Positions 24,941-33,549 of a stretch of DNA of 64,000 nt are shown one piece after another. The stretch's first letter is position 1, and the number at the start of each line of letters is the position of its first letter. A model generated the notes under the pieces. The model was not told the DNA's origin and did no database searches. It saw only the letters and a list, made by a program, of their open reading frames with translations. Made by a program: the position numbers and the translations under genes. Source of the DNA: Novosphingobium malaysiense (GTDB lineage: Bacteria > Pseudomonadota > Alphaproteobacteria > Sphingomonadales > Sphingomonadaceae); the NCBI RefSeq assembly GCF_000802225.1, contig NZ_JTDI01000005.1, positions 186,001-250,000 on the forward strand. The letters run 5' to 3'.

Positions 24941-27229
24941 TTATTTTTGCGGCAAGGCATAGGCCATGATCGCGCTGGCGTGCGGCCCCGGAATCGAGAA
25001 GTGCCCGCCCGCCGCGATCACCACGTACTGCCGGCCAGTCTTCGGCGAGACGTAGCTGATCGGATTGGCCGCCCCGACTGCCGGCAGCGTGGCGCTCCAC
25101 AGCTCCTTGCCGTTGGCGATGTCGAACGCCCGCAGCGTCCGGTCCTGGGCTGCCGCAATGAAGGTCAGGCCACCGCCGGTGCTGACCGATCCGCCAAAAT
25201 TCGGCGCGCCCATCAGCAGCGGCACATGGCTGGCAAGACCCAGCGGTCCCGATCCCGCAGCGGTACCCAGCGGCTTTTCCCAGACCAGCTTGCGCGTGGC
25301 GAGGTCGAACACCGAGATCGTGCCGAAGGGCGGCTGCTGGCATGGCACGAAGATGGGCGAGAGGAACGGGAACGACTTGAAGGCATAGGGCGTCCCTTCC
25401 TGCGGGAAGGTGATGACCCCGCCTTCGAAGCCGCCCTTGGCCACTTCGCCCGGCTTGCGCCGTTCGAGCCGGTTGAGGTTGGCAAGGCGCAGGGCGTTGA
25501 CCACCATCAGACCGCGCTGCGGATCGATCGAGACGCTGCCCCAGTTGATGCCGCCGCCGACCGCCGGATACGTGATCGTCGGCTTCATCGTGATCGGGGT
25601 GAAGTCGCCCTTGTAGTTTGCCCGGCGGTACTGGATGCGGCAGGCCATTTGGTCGAGAGGGGTGATGCCCCACATGTCCTCTTCCTGCAGACGTGGACCG
25701 CTCACCGAAGGGAAGCCGGTGGTGTAAGGCTGAGTCGCGGCCGTCCATTCGCCTTCCACGCCGCCCTGCGGGACCGGCTTCTGCACAACCGGATCGATCG
25801 GCTTGCCGGTGCGCCGGTCGAGCACGAAGATCTGTCCGCGCTTGGTCGGCACGATCAGTGCCGGAACCTTGTCGGGTAGATCCACGGCAACCGGCTGCGC
25901 GGCGATGTCGTAATCCCACAGATCGTGGTTCACCGTCTTGAAGCGCCAGCGCATCTGCCCGGTCGCGACATCGATGGCGACGATGTTGTCGGTAAAATCA
26001 TCCGCCACCTCGGAGCGGAAGCCGGAGAAGTAATCGGGCGGGCTGTTGCCCGTCCCGACATAGACGAGACCCAGCTTTTCATCCCCGCTGAACACGCCCC
26101 AGGCATTGGGCGTGTCGCGCGTATAAGTCTCGCCGGGCTTCAGCAGCGCCTGCCCCGGCCGCCCCGCGTCCCAGGCCCAGCGCAAGGCGCCGGTCTCTGC
26201 GTCGTACCCCCGGATGACGCCGGAGGGAGAGTCGACCGAACCGAAGTCCGAAATGCTTTGCCCGACCACGACGACCCCGTTCACCACGGTCGGAGGGGAG
26301 GTTGGAAGCGCATCTTCGATATGCTTCTTGCCCATGCCTACGCGCAGATTGGCAATGCCATTCCTGGCGAAGCCGCTGCAGGGGCCCCCAGTATCGGCAT
26401 CGATCGCGGCGAGTTGTCCGGCTGCGGTCGTGATAAACAGCCGCCTCGCGCATTCGCCCGCCTTCGCCGATGCGTAATAGGCCGCGCCCCGGCACTTCCA
26501 GCCCTGGAACGGCGAGTCCTTCGGCAAGGCCCGGTATCGCCAGACCTCCTTGCCCGTGTCCTGATCGAGCGCGGCCATGGTGCCGCTCTCGAGGCACATG
26601 TAGAGACGCCCGTCCATGGCGATGGGGGCGGCTTCGAGGCTCACCAGCGGCCCTGGCGGGACATCGGAGTCATACCGCCAGGCCAGCTTCAGCTTGCCGA
26701 CATTGCCGGTGTTGATCTGGTCCGTGGCGGCATATTTGAGCCCGCCGGCGTCCTTGCCCCAATGCTGCCAGGTTCCATCCGCGCCGGCGAGTGCAGGGAC
26801 GGAAGCAGCCCCCGGCAAGCCGCTCTCGGCAGTCTGCAAGCGGATGATGGTTCCGCCCAGCAACGCCAGCGCGAGAACTGCCGGAAGCCCGGTCCACCAG
26901 GCCGGCGCACCCGTCGCGCGGCGGACCGCCGGCAGCAGGAACAGGAGCCCCACGAGCGCGGGACCGCCCAGCCTCGGCATCAGCGCCCAGGGATCGAGCC
27001 CGGCTTCCCAGAGGCTCCACACCAGCGTTCCCGCCAGCATCGCACCATAGACGGCGGCGGGGTAGCGCGCGCGGCGCAGCAGACCGTAAGCCGAGACAAG
27101 CACTGCAAGCCCCGCGGGCAAGTAGTAGAGACTACCGCCCTCGGCGGCGAGCATACCGCCGCCCACGGCCAGTGTCGCCCCCACAAGGGCCAGGAATGCG
27201 GCAAACGCCGCTATTCCGATCCGCGCCAT
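24941..27229 (-). CDS. Membrane-bound PQQ-dependent dehydrogenase (glucose/quinate/shikimate type)
   Basis: About 762 residues. The N-terminal 140 contain roughly four to five hydrophobic segments (IAAFAAFLALVGATLAVGG, LPAGLAVLVSAYGLL, LVGLLFLLPAV), followed by a periplasmic eight-bladed PQQ propeller with repeated W-motif strands such as AALDQDTGKEVWRYRALP, IVAIDVATGQMRWRFKTV and RAFDIANGKELWSATLP. It oxidises a polyol or hydroxy-acid in the periplasm and passes electrons to ubiquinone. ATG 27229 was chosen because AAGGAG lies nine bases upstream; ATG 27250 is an alternative. No PQQ synthesis genes occur here. Sugar versus quinate specificity cannot be decided. Confidence 0.9.
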   Translation of the reverse strand: MARIGIAAFAAFLALVGATLAVGGGMLAAEGGSLYYLPAGLAVLVSAYGLLRRARYPAAVYGAMLAGTLVWSLWEAGLDPWALMPRLGGPALVGLLFLLPAVRRATGAPAWWTGLPAVLALALLGGTIIRLQTAESGLPGAASVPALAGADGTWQHWGKDAGGLKYAATDQINTGNVGKLKLAWRYDSDVPPGPLVSLEAAPIAMDGRLYMCLESGTMAALDQDTGKEVWRYRALPKDSPFQGWKCRGAAYYASAKAGECARRLFITTAAGQLAAIDADTGGPCSGFARNGIANLRVGMGKKHIEDALPTSPPTVVNGVVVVGQSISDFGSVDSPSGVIRGYDAETGALRWAWDAGRPGQALLKPGETYTRDTPNAWGVFSGDEKLGLVYVGTGNSPPDYFSGFRSEVADDFTDNIVAIDVATGQMRWRFKTVNHDLWDYDIAAQPVAVDLPDKVPALIVPTKRGQIFVLDRRTGKPIDPVVQKPVPQGGVEGEWTAATQPYTTGFPSVSGPRLQEEDMWGITPLDQMACRIQYRRANYKGDFTPITMKPTITYPAVGGGINWGSVSIDPQRGLMVVNALRLANLNRLERRKPGEVAKGGFEGGVITFPQEGTPYAFKSFPFLSPIFVPCQQPPFGTISVFDLATRKLVWEKPLGTAAGSGPLGLASHVPLLMGAPNFGGSVSTGGGLTFIAAAQDRTLRAFDIANGKELWSATLPAVGAANPISYVSPKTGRQYVVIAAGGHFSIPGPHASAIMAYALPQK

Positions 27230-27269
27230 CACCTTGGTCTCCTTGGTCATTTGGGGCGCTCCGGCCTGC

Positions 27270-27551
27270 TCAGAGCTTGAAGCCGCCACTGGCCTCGATG
27301 TGCTGCGCCGTCCCCCAGCGCTCCAGGGGCGAAGCCAGGAAATAGACGACGTCGGCGATTTCCTCGGGCTGGCCGAACCGGTCGAGCGCGGTGAAGTCCG
27401 TCACCTGCATCGAGGCCACCGGATCCTCTACGATGTAGGCGTTCGTCGCCACCTGAGCGCCCGCCTGCGCAAGTCGGCGTGCCATATGAACGCCAAGCCC
27501 GCGGCTAGCGCCGGTGACGAGCGCCATGTTCCCTTCCAGATCTCCCGACAT
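27270..27551 (-). pseudogene. SDR gene with internal deletion
   Basis: A 93-codon frame starting MSGDLEGNMALVTGASRGLG, an intact SDR cofactor-binding turn. After about 45 residues (ATNAYIVEDPVASMQVTD) it jumps straight to the family's C-terminal part LDRFGQPEEIADVVYFLASPLERWGTAQHIEASGGFKL. The NNAG, Ser and YxxxK catalytic regions, some 150 residues, are missing, yet both ends remain in frame. Almost certainly an inactive deletion derivative, though a short protein could still be made. It lies just upstream of the PQQ dehydrogenase in the same direction. Confidence 0.78.
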
Positions 27552-27772
27552 GCCTGCTGCTCTCTCTACTTTATCGAAGGCTGTTTGCCTGTTTTTTTTC
27601 TTGCGCATCCGCAGCTTAAACGGCCGCCGTTGCCATGATGCGGACAGGTACTCGTTGTGCCCGCACTCTTCCGCCCCGTGAAGCTCTCCGCGCAGTTCCG
27701 GCAGAGGTGATACTGTCTCAGGCACATCCCTTTGCGGTCATTCACGAATCCCCCGCGATCGCTCCATCGATG

Positions 27773-27788
27773 GTGAACATTGGTTCAC
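27773..27788. promoter_or_regulatory. Candidate TetR operator
   Basis: GTGAAC ATTG GTTCAC, a perfect 6+4+6 palindrome 48 bases before the TetR ATG at 27836 and inside the divergent gap to the SDR remnant. Its size and symmetry fit a TetR-family operator; autoregulation is inferred. Confidence 0.6.
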
Positions 27789-27835
27789 TACCCTTTGGGT
27801 TCCTTGGCTGTCAATCACATGCTAGCGGTCAGGCC

Positions 27836-28396
27836 ATGTCGTCAGCCCCCAGTTCAGGCCCTCGCAGTTCCACCGATACGAAAGCCCGCATCCTGCGGGT
27901 CGCGCAGGAGGTATTTTCCTCGCGGGGCTATGCGCAGGCCGGTCTGCGCAATATCGCCGCGAAGGCAGGCGTCGCACCGTCGCTGGTTATCAAGTACTTT
28001 GGAACAAAGGCAAAGCTGTTCGAGGAAGCACTGGTTGCGGCGATCATCCCGATCCGTCAGTTCCAGCAGGATCGCGCCACGCTGGGCGAGACCATCGTCG
28101 CCTCCATCGTCGACCCGGACGCACATATGTTCGCTCCGGCGATGATCGCACTGGCTCTTGGCGATGGCGAAGCGCGGCAGATCGCGGAGCAGGTCGTCAA
28201 GGACCAGATCGTCGCGCCCATGGCCGATTGGCTGGATGGCGAAGATGCGGGAGCCCGCGCCCTCAACATCCTGGCGATGACGACGGGCTTCTGGATCTAC
28301 CATCGCAACATGAGCTCGCTGCTCGATGCAAAGGAGATGAAGCGTTCGGCCGCCTTGCTGACGCAAACCCTGCAGGACCTCGGCCAACCCGGCTAA
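27836..28396 (+). CDS. TetR-family transcriptional regulator
   Basis: A 186-residue regulator. The helix-turn-helix is at about residues 16-62 (ARILRVAQEVFSSRGYAQAGLRNIAAKAGVAPSLVIKYFGTKAKLFEEAL). ATG 27836 (MSSAPSSGPRSS) is preferred because the 67-residue upstream extension is not TetR-like. It is divergent from the SDR remnant and the PQQ dehydrogenase, which it may control through the palindrome at 27773-27788. Family sure; role inferred. Confidence 0.88.
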   Translation: MSSAPSSGPRSSTDTKARILRVAQEVFSSRGYAQAGLRNIAAKAGVAPSLVIKYFGTKAKLFEEALVAAIIPIRQFQQDRATLGETIVASIVDPDAHMFAPAMIALALGDGEARQIAEQVVKDQIVAPMADWLDGEDAGARALNILAMTTGFWIYHRNMSSLLDAKEMKRSAALLTQTLQDLGQPG

Positions 28397-28450
28397 CCGC
28401 TGCTGACGGCAATTTTGCAGGTGGCAACTGACACGACGGGAGTTTAGCAA

Positions 28451-28482
28451 CCGATTAGGTGCACAAACGTGCACCTAATCGG
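28451..28482. repeat. Perfect 14-bp inverted repeat at pseudogene junction
   Basis: CCGATTAGGTGCAC (28451-28464), loop AAAC, then GTGCACCTAATCGG (28469-28482). Homology of the broken TonB receptor starts within a few bases of its right end. No T-run flanks it, so terminator function is doubtful; a recombination or element-end relic is possible. Confidence 0.7.
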
Positions 28483-28484
28483 AG

Positions 28485-29391
28485 AAGCGGCTGGCAGCGA
28501 CCTGGACCCCGACCGACGACTTCACGCTCTTCGGCGCATTGCGTCGGGGTCGTTCATCATGACGTCACCGCCCGCGCCCGGAAAGGACAACTCGCTCGGA
28601 GACGAGAAGGTGCCCTGTGGCGAAATCGGCATCAGGGCCCGCGCATTGAACAAGAAAACGGCCTTCTATTACTACAAGTTCGAAGGCCTGCAGGTGGGCG
28701 CCAACACGATTGCCCCCGATACCGGCAATACGCTGATCAAGACGGTCAACGCAGCATCGGCGAAGGTCTATGGCGTGGAATTCGACGTTAGCTATTGTCC
28801 GCCGTCGATCAAGGGGCACAATCTGCGCCTTGCAATCAACTGGAACCTTGCCCGCTTCCAGGACTTCAGGGGCGCTACTTGCGACAACGGCCAGACGATC
28901 AGCGACGGCTGCAAACTTGTTGTGGATACCGCGACCGACAGGTTCGTTCCGGTTCCCGCGGGCCAACTCGCCATGGCTCGCGACCTTTCAGGCACGCGCC
29001 TCCGACTGGATGATCAACGGCGGCTTCGACTACGAGCTGCCCGTAGGCGCTTCGCATACCTTGAGCTTCGGCTCGAGTCTGCAGTACTCGTCGAGCCACC
29101 AGACCACGCTCGGCACCCGCTCCGACTCGCTGCAGCGCGCCTTCGCCAAGCTCATGCGATCGTGAATTTCAAGGCGGACAGCGGTGCACGGGAACTGTCG
29201 GCGATCGGCAACAACCTGACCAACAAGTACACGACCGCAACTGCACGCTGTTCGATACGGCCGGCGACAACGTGCTGGCGATCTCGTCGCCGGGCCTTTC
29301 CGCGTCACCGACCGATCAGCCGGAAGCAGCCTGCATTCCCGACCGTGGCAGCGAAATCTTCCTTAGCCTGACAATGCGCCCGACGTCCTGA
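28485..29391 (+). pseudogene. Decayed TonB-dependent receptor, C-terminal barrel
   Basis: This 0.9-kb stretch corresponds to the C-terminal third of the receptor at 1901, but in pieces. Frame 1 has ATWTPTDDFTLFGALRRG (from 28497). A second frame carries GKDNSLGDEKVPCGEIGIRA to about 29000, including YYYKFEGLQVGANT and VYGVEFDV. A third has MINGGFDYELPVGASHTLSFG to 29163. The next has NFKADSGARELSAIGNNLTN, and a last has CTLFDTAGDNVLAISSPGLS to the TGA at 29389-29391. At least four frame changes, no plug domain and no signal peptide: a dead gene, truncated at a hairpin. Confidence 0.88.
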
Positions 29392-29501
29392 TAAGACTTT
29401 GCTAGCCTAACGGCGCATAGCCGCACAGCTTGAACCGAAGTTTCTGGATGCCTTGAATCCAAATGGTGAGAATATGAGGGGCCGCCGGTCAGGGCATCCG
29501 C

Positions 29502-30017
29502 CTAGGCCGTAGAATCATAAGAGCGCAGCAACAGCCGCATTGAGGCGAGTTGAACCATGGCGAGGAAGTTCTCCGCCAGTTTGTCATAGCGGGTGGCAAC
29601 GCGCCGGAAGTGTTTCAGCTTGGAGAAGAATCGCTCGATCAGGTTGCGCTTGCGGTAGAGCCATGTGCTGACGTAGGGTTTCGACCGCCGGTTGACCTTG
29701 GGTGGAACGTTGGCAAACGCCCCTTTTTCGCGGAGGGGTGTGCGGATACGGTCTGCATCATATGCTTTGTCCGCCAGCACGATTGTTCCGGCACCAACAT
29801 AATCAAGCAGATCGTCAGCGGCCTCACCGTCATGACTTTGTCCGGCCGTTAGGCTCAGTCGGATCGGGAGACCTTGCGCATCGACGACCGCGTGGATCTT
29901 GGTCGTGAGCCCGCCTCGGGAACGCAGGGACGGACGTGAAATGACATAGTCCCTTATCCCACATTTCATTGATTTTATAAAATGTGGGATAATTCCCGTA
30001 TGTGTTTGGCCTGCCAC
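29502..30017 (-). mobile_element. Truncated IS5-family transposase (ORFB-like part)
   Basis: From about 29936 downwards the frame gives SRGGLTTKIHAVVDAQGLPI, VLADKAYDADRIRTPL and RKRNLIERFFSKLKHFRRVATRYDKL, the DDE catalytic core of IS5-group transposases with both Asp and the Glu visible. The first 27 codons of the open frame are not transposase-like, and no ORFA (DUF4096-type) part is found further upstream. So the 5' half has been lost, at or near a 13-bp inverted repeat (29954-29992). Ends and target duplication could not be defined; the element is probably not self-mobile. Confidence 0.85.
29954..29992. repeat. Perfect 13-bp inverted repeat at transposase truncation point
   Basis: TTATCCCACATTT (29954-29966) and AAATGTGGGATAA (29980-29992) are exact complements around a 13-base AT-rich spacer. 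Transposase homology ends just before it. It may be the end of a second element or a recombination site. Confidence 0.65.
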
Positions 30018-30375
30018 CAGAAAAGTGGTGCGGTTTGGATTCGGACAAGGGTAGGCGCTGTCAAAAGGATGGCGGGGCAGGGGGGCTGCTAACCGATACT
30101 CCGGTCGGCTCCCGTCACAGCAAAAATCCTGACACAGATCCTGACATATCTGCGACGCTAGGTTCTCCGAGCTTCAGGGTGTGATCGTGGATCGTGCTCT
30201 TGCCAAAACGACACATGCCGATTTGGGCGTGCATTAACCAGACGGCGTAGCAAGGGCACAGCAGATACGAGGTCACTCGGGCAGACTGTACTGCGGCAAT
30301 TCCTGCCAGCATCAGGAATGCTGGGTGTCTGACGCGCACATTCTCGTGAACAGTGCGGCGAACTAATGAATCGGA
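30018..30375. other. Gene-poor spacer beside IS remnant
   Basis: These 358 bases between the transposase remnant and the aldehyde dehydrogenase hold only short open frames (for example 30115-30339 minus, 74 codons) without recognisable similarity. ATCCTGACA is repeated directly at 30126-30134 and 30138-30146. No tRNA or promoter could be supported; it is likely scar DNA from element loss. Confidence 0.4.
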
Positions 30376-31854
30376 CTAGAATTTCATCGAGAATGGATCG
30401 CGACGATCGCCTGAAAAGTCGATGAACGCGGTCTTGGTCTGTGTGAATTCGAGGATGCCAGCTTCCCCGCGGACACGGCCGAAGCCCGAATCCTTCATGC
30501 CGCCGAACGGGGCCTGAGGCGCCGCGACGCGGTAGGTGTTCACCCAGACCACACCGCTGTCGATCGCCCGCATCATCCGCATGCAGCGGCTGATGTTTTC
30601 CGACCATACGCCGCTCGCCAGGCCATAGGCGGTATCGTTGGCGATCTGGATGGCTTCCTCCTCCTCCTCGAAGGGAATAATCGAGAGGACCGGACCGAAC
30701 ACCTCCTCGGAGGCGACCTTCATGTCGTTGCGCACGTCCGCAAAGATGGTCGGCTCGACGAAGAAACCCTTTTCCAGCCCAGGTCCATCCGCAGGTCCTC
30801 CGCCAGCCACGAGCCGCGCGCCGTCGCCCTTGGCCTCCTTGATGAACGAAAGTATCTTGTTGAACTGGGGTTCGTTGGCCGCCGTGCCCATTTCGGTTTC
30901 CTTGAGGCGCGGGTCGCCCATGCGGATATGTTTTGCCCGAGCGGCAAGGCCTTCGACCATGCGGTCATAGATGCCGCGCTGCACCAGCAGGCGCGAGCCG
31001 GCGATGCAGGTCTGCCCGGTCGCGCCGAATATCCCTGCCAGCGCCCCGATCAGCGCGCGGTCGAAATCGGCATCGTCAAAGACGATGTTGGGCGACTTGC
31101 CGCCGAGTTCCATCGTCACCGGCTTGAGGTTGGCACCCGCCGCCTGCGCGATCAGCTTTCCGACGCCCGGACTGCCGGTGAAGCTTACCTTGTCGATCCG
31201 GGGGCTGGAGGTCAGCCAGCGGCCGACGTCGCCGGCCCCGGTCACGACCTGCACGACGCCCGCCGGAAAGCCCGCCGCTTCGCAGATCCGGGCAATCTCC
31301 AGCGTAGTCGTGGAAGCGTGCTCGCTGGGCTTCAGGATCACGCAGTTTCCGGCAGCCAGCGCGGCGGGAAGCGTGTTCGTGAGGATCGCGACGGGTGAGT
31401 TCCACGCCGTCACGCAGGCCACCACACCATAGGGAACGCGCATGGTCAGTTCGAGCGTGTCCTTCTGGTCGAGCGGCACCACGTCGCCGTGGAGCTTGTC
31501 CGCCCAGGCGGCAAAGTACCGGAAGATGCGCGCGGCATAGCCCATCTGGTTGTGGGTCTCGCGGATCACCTTGCCGTTGTCGGTGGTCTCCAGCAGCGCG
31601 AGGCGATCGGCATCGGCGTCGATGAGATCGGCGGCCTTGTTGAGCAGCCTTGCGCGTTCGCCCGGCGTGGTCTTGCGCCACACGCTGTTGAACGCGCGCC
31701 GCGCTGCGGTTATCGCATCCTCGACGTCCGTTTCCGTGGCAACCGCGACCTGCCCGTGAATCTCCTGGTTGAACGGGTTTATGGCCGGCATCGTCTCGCC
31801 TCCGGACGCAGCGCGCCAGGTGCCGTCGATGAAGAGCTCGTAGTTTACGTTCAT
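30376..31854 (-). CDS. Aldehyde dehydrogenase (NAD(P)+)
   Basis: A 492-residue ALDH-superfamily enzyme with all catalytic residues: Asn about 152 in CVTAWNSPV, Glu about 249 in VTMELGGKSP and nucleophile Cys about 283 in GATGQTCIAGSR. The cofactor loop is FTGSPGVGK. It oxidises an aldehyde to the acid. ATG 31854 follows ggagagaaag; ATG 31866 is also in frame. It is the last gene of the long minus-strand operon beginning at 40420, 55 bases after the CitE-type lyase gene. Its aldehyde may come from that lyase or the dehydrogenases of the operon (inference). Confidence 0.95.
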   Translation of the reverse strand: MNVNYELFIDGTWRAASGGETMPAINPFNQEIHGQVAVATETDVEDAITAARRAFNSVWRKTTPGERARLLNKAADLIDADADRLALLETTDNGKVIRETHNQMGYAARIFRYFAAWADKLHGDVVPLDQKDTLELTMRVPYGVVACVTAWNSPVAILTNTLPAALAAGNCVILKPSEHASTTTLEIARICEAAGFPAGVVQVVTGAGDVGRWLTSSPRIDKVSFTGSPGVGKLIAQAAGANLKPVTMELGGKSPNIVFDDADFDRALIGALAGIFGATGQTCIAGSRLLVQRGIYDRMVEGLAARAKHIRMGDPRLKETEMGTAANEPQFNKILSFIKEAKGDGARLVAGGGPADGPGLEKGFFVEPTIFADVRNDMKVASEEVFGPVLSIIPFEEEEEAIQIANDTAYGLASGVWSENISRCMRMMRAIDSGVVWVNTYRVAAPQAPFGGMKDSGFGRVRGEAGILEFTQTKTAFIDFSGDRRDPFSMKF

Positions 31855-31909
31855 CTTTCTCTCCAAAACTCAATAGCCTGGGTACGCAGATCGATGCCCT
31901 CTTGCGGCC

Positions 31910-32719
31910 TCAGGGTACACTGCGGGCCCAGCGCACCATCGCGATGTCCACCATCTTGCCGTCCAGCACGCCCACGCCGTCGGGGGCGGCTTCGAGGATG
32001 CGTCGCGCCCGCGTGCGCTCCGCCTCACTGGGCGAATAGCCGCTATTGATCGGATCAATCTGCGACGGGTGGATCGCGGCTTTGCCGTGGAAGCCGACCG
32101 CTTTGCCCGCAGCGCAGTCCGCTTCGAGACCTGCGGGACGGTCAATGGCAAAGAACGGGGAATCGATGGCCACCACGCCGCCGCAGGCTGCGGCGTTGAC
32201 GATGGCGGCGCGTGCGTGATCGGGCTGGAAGGTTTCCACCTGCTGGCCCAGGTCGGCCGCATAGTCCGCAGCCCCAAACATGAGGAAGGCGAGGCGCTGA
32301 TGCACCTGTGCCAGTGCGGCGGCTGCGGCAACGCCGCGCGCGGATTCCACCAGCGCTCCGATCCTTGCGGGGGAGCCGGCATCGTCGAGCACCTGTGCCA
32401 TTAGCGCGATCTGCGCGGGCGTTTCCGCCTTGGGCAGCAGGATGTAGTCGGGCGCTGCCGGTGCCGTGGCGAGCATCGCCAGATCGAGCAGACCACAAGC
32501 GCGCGACAGCGGATTGATCCGGACCGTCACGTCCTGCGCCACGCCCTGCCGGGCAGACAGGAATGCGGCGACATTGGCGCGCGCGGCATCCTTGTCTGCC
32601 TCGGCGACGGCGTCCTCCAGATCGAGGATGAGGCTTTCGGCTGCCGTGGCACCGGCCTTGGCGAAGCGGTCGGGCCGCGAACCGGGCGTGAACAGCAGGC
32701 TGCGCGGGACGGATGCCAT
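31910..32719 (-). CDS. HpcH/HpaI-CitE-type CoA-ester lyase
   Basis: A 269-residue TIM-barrel lyase with the full CitE-like signature: LFTPGSRPDRFAKA, ILDLEDAV (Mg ligand Glu/Asp), VRINPLS (Arg contacting the carboxylate), LPKAE, GALVESARGV, MFGAADYAADLG and AIHPSQI. Such enzymes cleave malyl-, citramalyl- or similar 3-hydroxyacyl-CoA into acetyl-CoA and a keto acid. Its ATG overlaps the stop of the MaoC/HTD2-type hydratase by one base. That neighbour pair and the CaiB transferases upstream suggest citramalyl-CoA-type cleavage. Exact substrate inferred. Confidence 0.9.
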   Translation of the reverse strand: MASVPRSLLFTPGSRPDRFAKAGATAAESLILDLEDAVAEADKDAARANVAAFLSARQGVAQDVTVRINPLSRACGLLDLAMLATAPAAPDYILLPKAETPAQIALMAQVLDDAGSPARIGALVESARGVAAAAALAQVHQRLAFLMFGAADYAADLGQQVETFQPDHARAAIVNAAACGGVVAIDSPFFAIDRPAGLEADCAAGKAVGFHGKAAIHPSQIDPINSGYSPSEAERTRARRILEAAPDGVGVLDGKMVDIAMVRWARSVP

Positions 32720-33549
32720 CAGGCCGCGCCCGTACGGACGGCGGCGACCATGTTCTTTGCCTCACCCTGCTGCGTCCAGATCTCGGCGCCATCGGCGTTG
32801 GGGGCGCCGCAGACATGCAGCATGGCGCCGTCGAAAGCAGGTTGTTGGCCACGGAAATCGAAGCCGGTGACGGGCGCGGACAGGTTCGCCGTGGCAAGCC
32901 GCATCAGCAGTGTGGCCTGCAGGGGGCCGTGGACGACAAGGGCCGGATAGGCTTCCTCGCCCATCGCGTAGGGGCGGTCATAGTGGATGCGGTGGCCGTT
33001 CATGGTCAGCGCGGAATAGCGGAACAGCAGGACCGTATCGGGATTCACGCTTTCCACCCACGGCACGGCGGGTGCGGGGGCAGGCACCGGGGCGGGCAGG
33101 GTTCTGGCCGCGGGTTCGCGATAGACCAGATCCTGCTCCTCGCTCACGGCAAGGCCATCGCCGCCGTCGAGTTCGTGGCGCACGGTCACGAAAACCAGCG
33201 TACCGCTCTTGCCGGTCTTTTCCTTGATGGTGGTGATCGTCGAGGTCTTCGTGACCTGCGCGCCGAGGATGAGCGGCTTGTGGAAGCTGAGCCTGCCGCC
33301 TGCCCACATGCGGCGGGGCAGGGGAACGGGAGGCAGGAAGCCGCCCTTGGCCGGATGGCCATCGGTGCCGAGGCCGGCGGGGGGCTTCACGTCCCAGAAG
33401 TAGAGCCAGTGATGCAGCAGCGGTATCGGATCGCCTGGCTTGAGCGCGCCTTCGCCGCCGAGCGCCACGTCGAGCGCATTGCTGCGCGCGGGCTCCAGAA
33501 CGTCGGTCACGGTCTGGTTGCGGCCGATCCAGTCTTCGAATTCGCTCAC
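32719..33549 (-). CDS. MaoC/HTD2-type enoyl-CoA hydratase (mesaconyl/itaconyl-CoA hydratase-like)
   Basis: A 276-residue double-hotdog protein. The N-terminal FAS1-like dehydratase half contains RRMWAGGRLSFHKPLILGAQV. The C-terminal half contains FRYSALTMNGHRIHYDRPYA and ALVVHGPLQATLL, the HTD2/mesaconyl-C4-CoA hydratase hallmark. GTG start 33549 overlaps the MHS transporter stop by four bases (GTGA); the frame is open far upstream but overlaps that transporter. Its position directly before a CitE-type lyase matches the hydratase-then-lyase order used for itaconyl-/mesaconyl-CoA. A Pro/Ala-rich linker (APVPAPAPAVP) separates the halves. Confidence 0.87.
   Translation of the reverse strand: MSEFEDWIGRNQTVTDVLEPARSNALDVALGGEGALKPGDPIPLLHHWLYFWDVKPPAGLGTDGHPAKGGFLPPVPLPRRMWAGGRLSFHKPLILGAQVTKTSTITTIKEKTGKSGTLVFVTVRHELDGGDGLAVSEEQDLVYREPAARTLPAPVPAPAPAVPWVESVNPDTVLLFRYSALTMNGHRIHYDRPYAMGEEAYPALVVHGPLQATLLMRLATANLSAPVTGFDFRGQQPAFDGAMLHVCGAPNADGAEIWTQQGEAKNMVAAVRTGAA

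Noticed and set aside
24915..25919. Upstream part of a long minus frame ending in the quinone-oxidoreductase remnant
   Set aside because: It is a shadow of the PQQ dehydrogenase; only the last 29 codons (from 24914) are real homology.
25925..27280. 451-codon plus-strand frame
   Set aside because: Antisense of the PQQ dehydrogenase; His/Arg/Gln-rich shadow.
30115..30339. 74-codon minus frame in the IS-scar spacer
   Set aside because: No similarity recognised, no good ribosome site; kept only as a remark.
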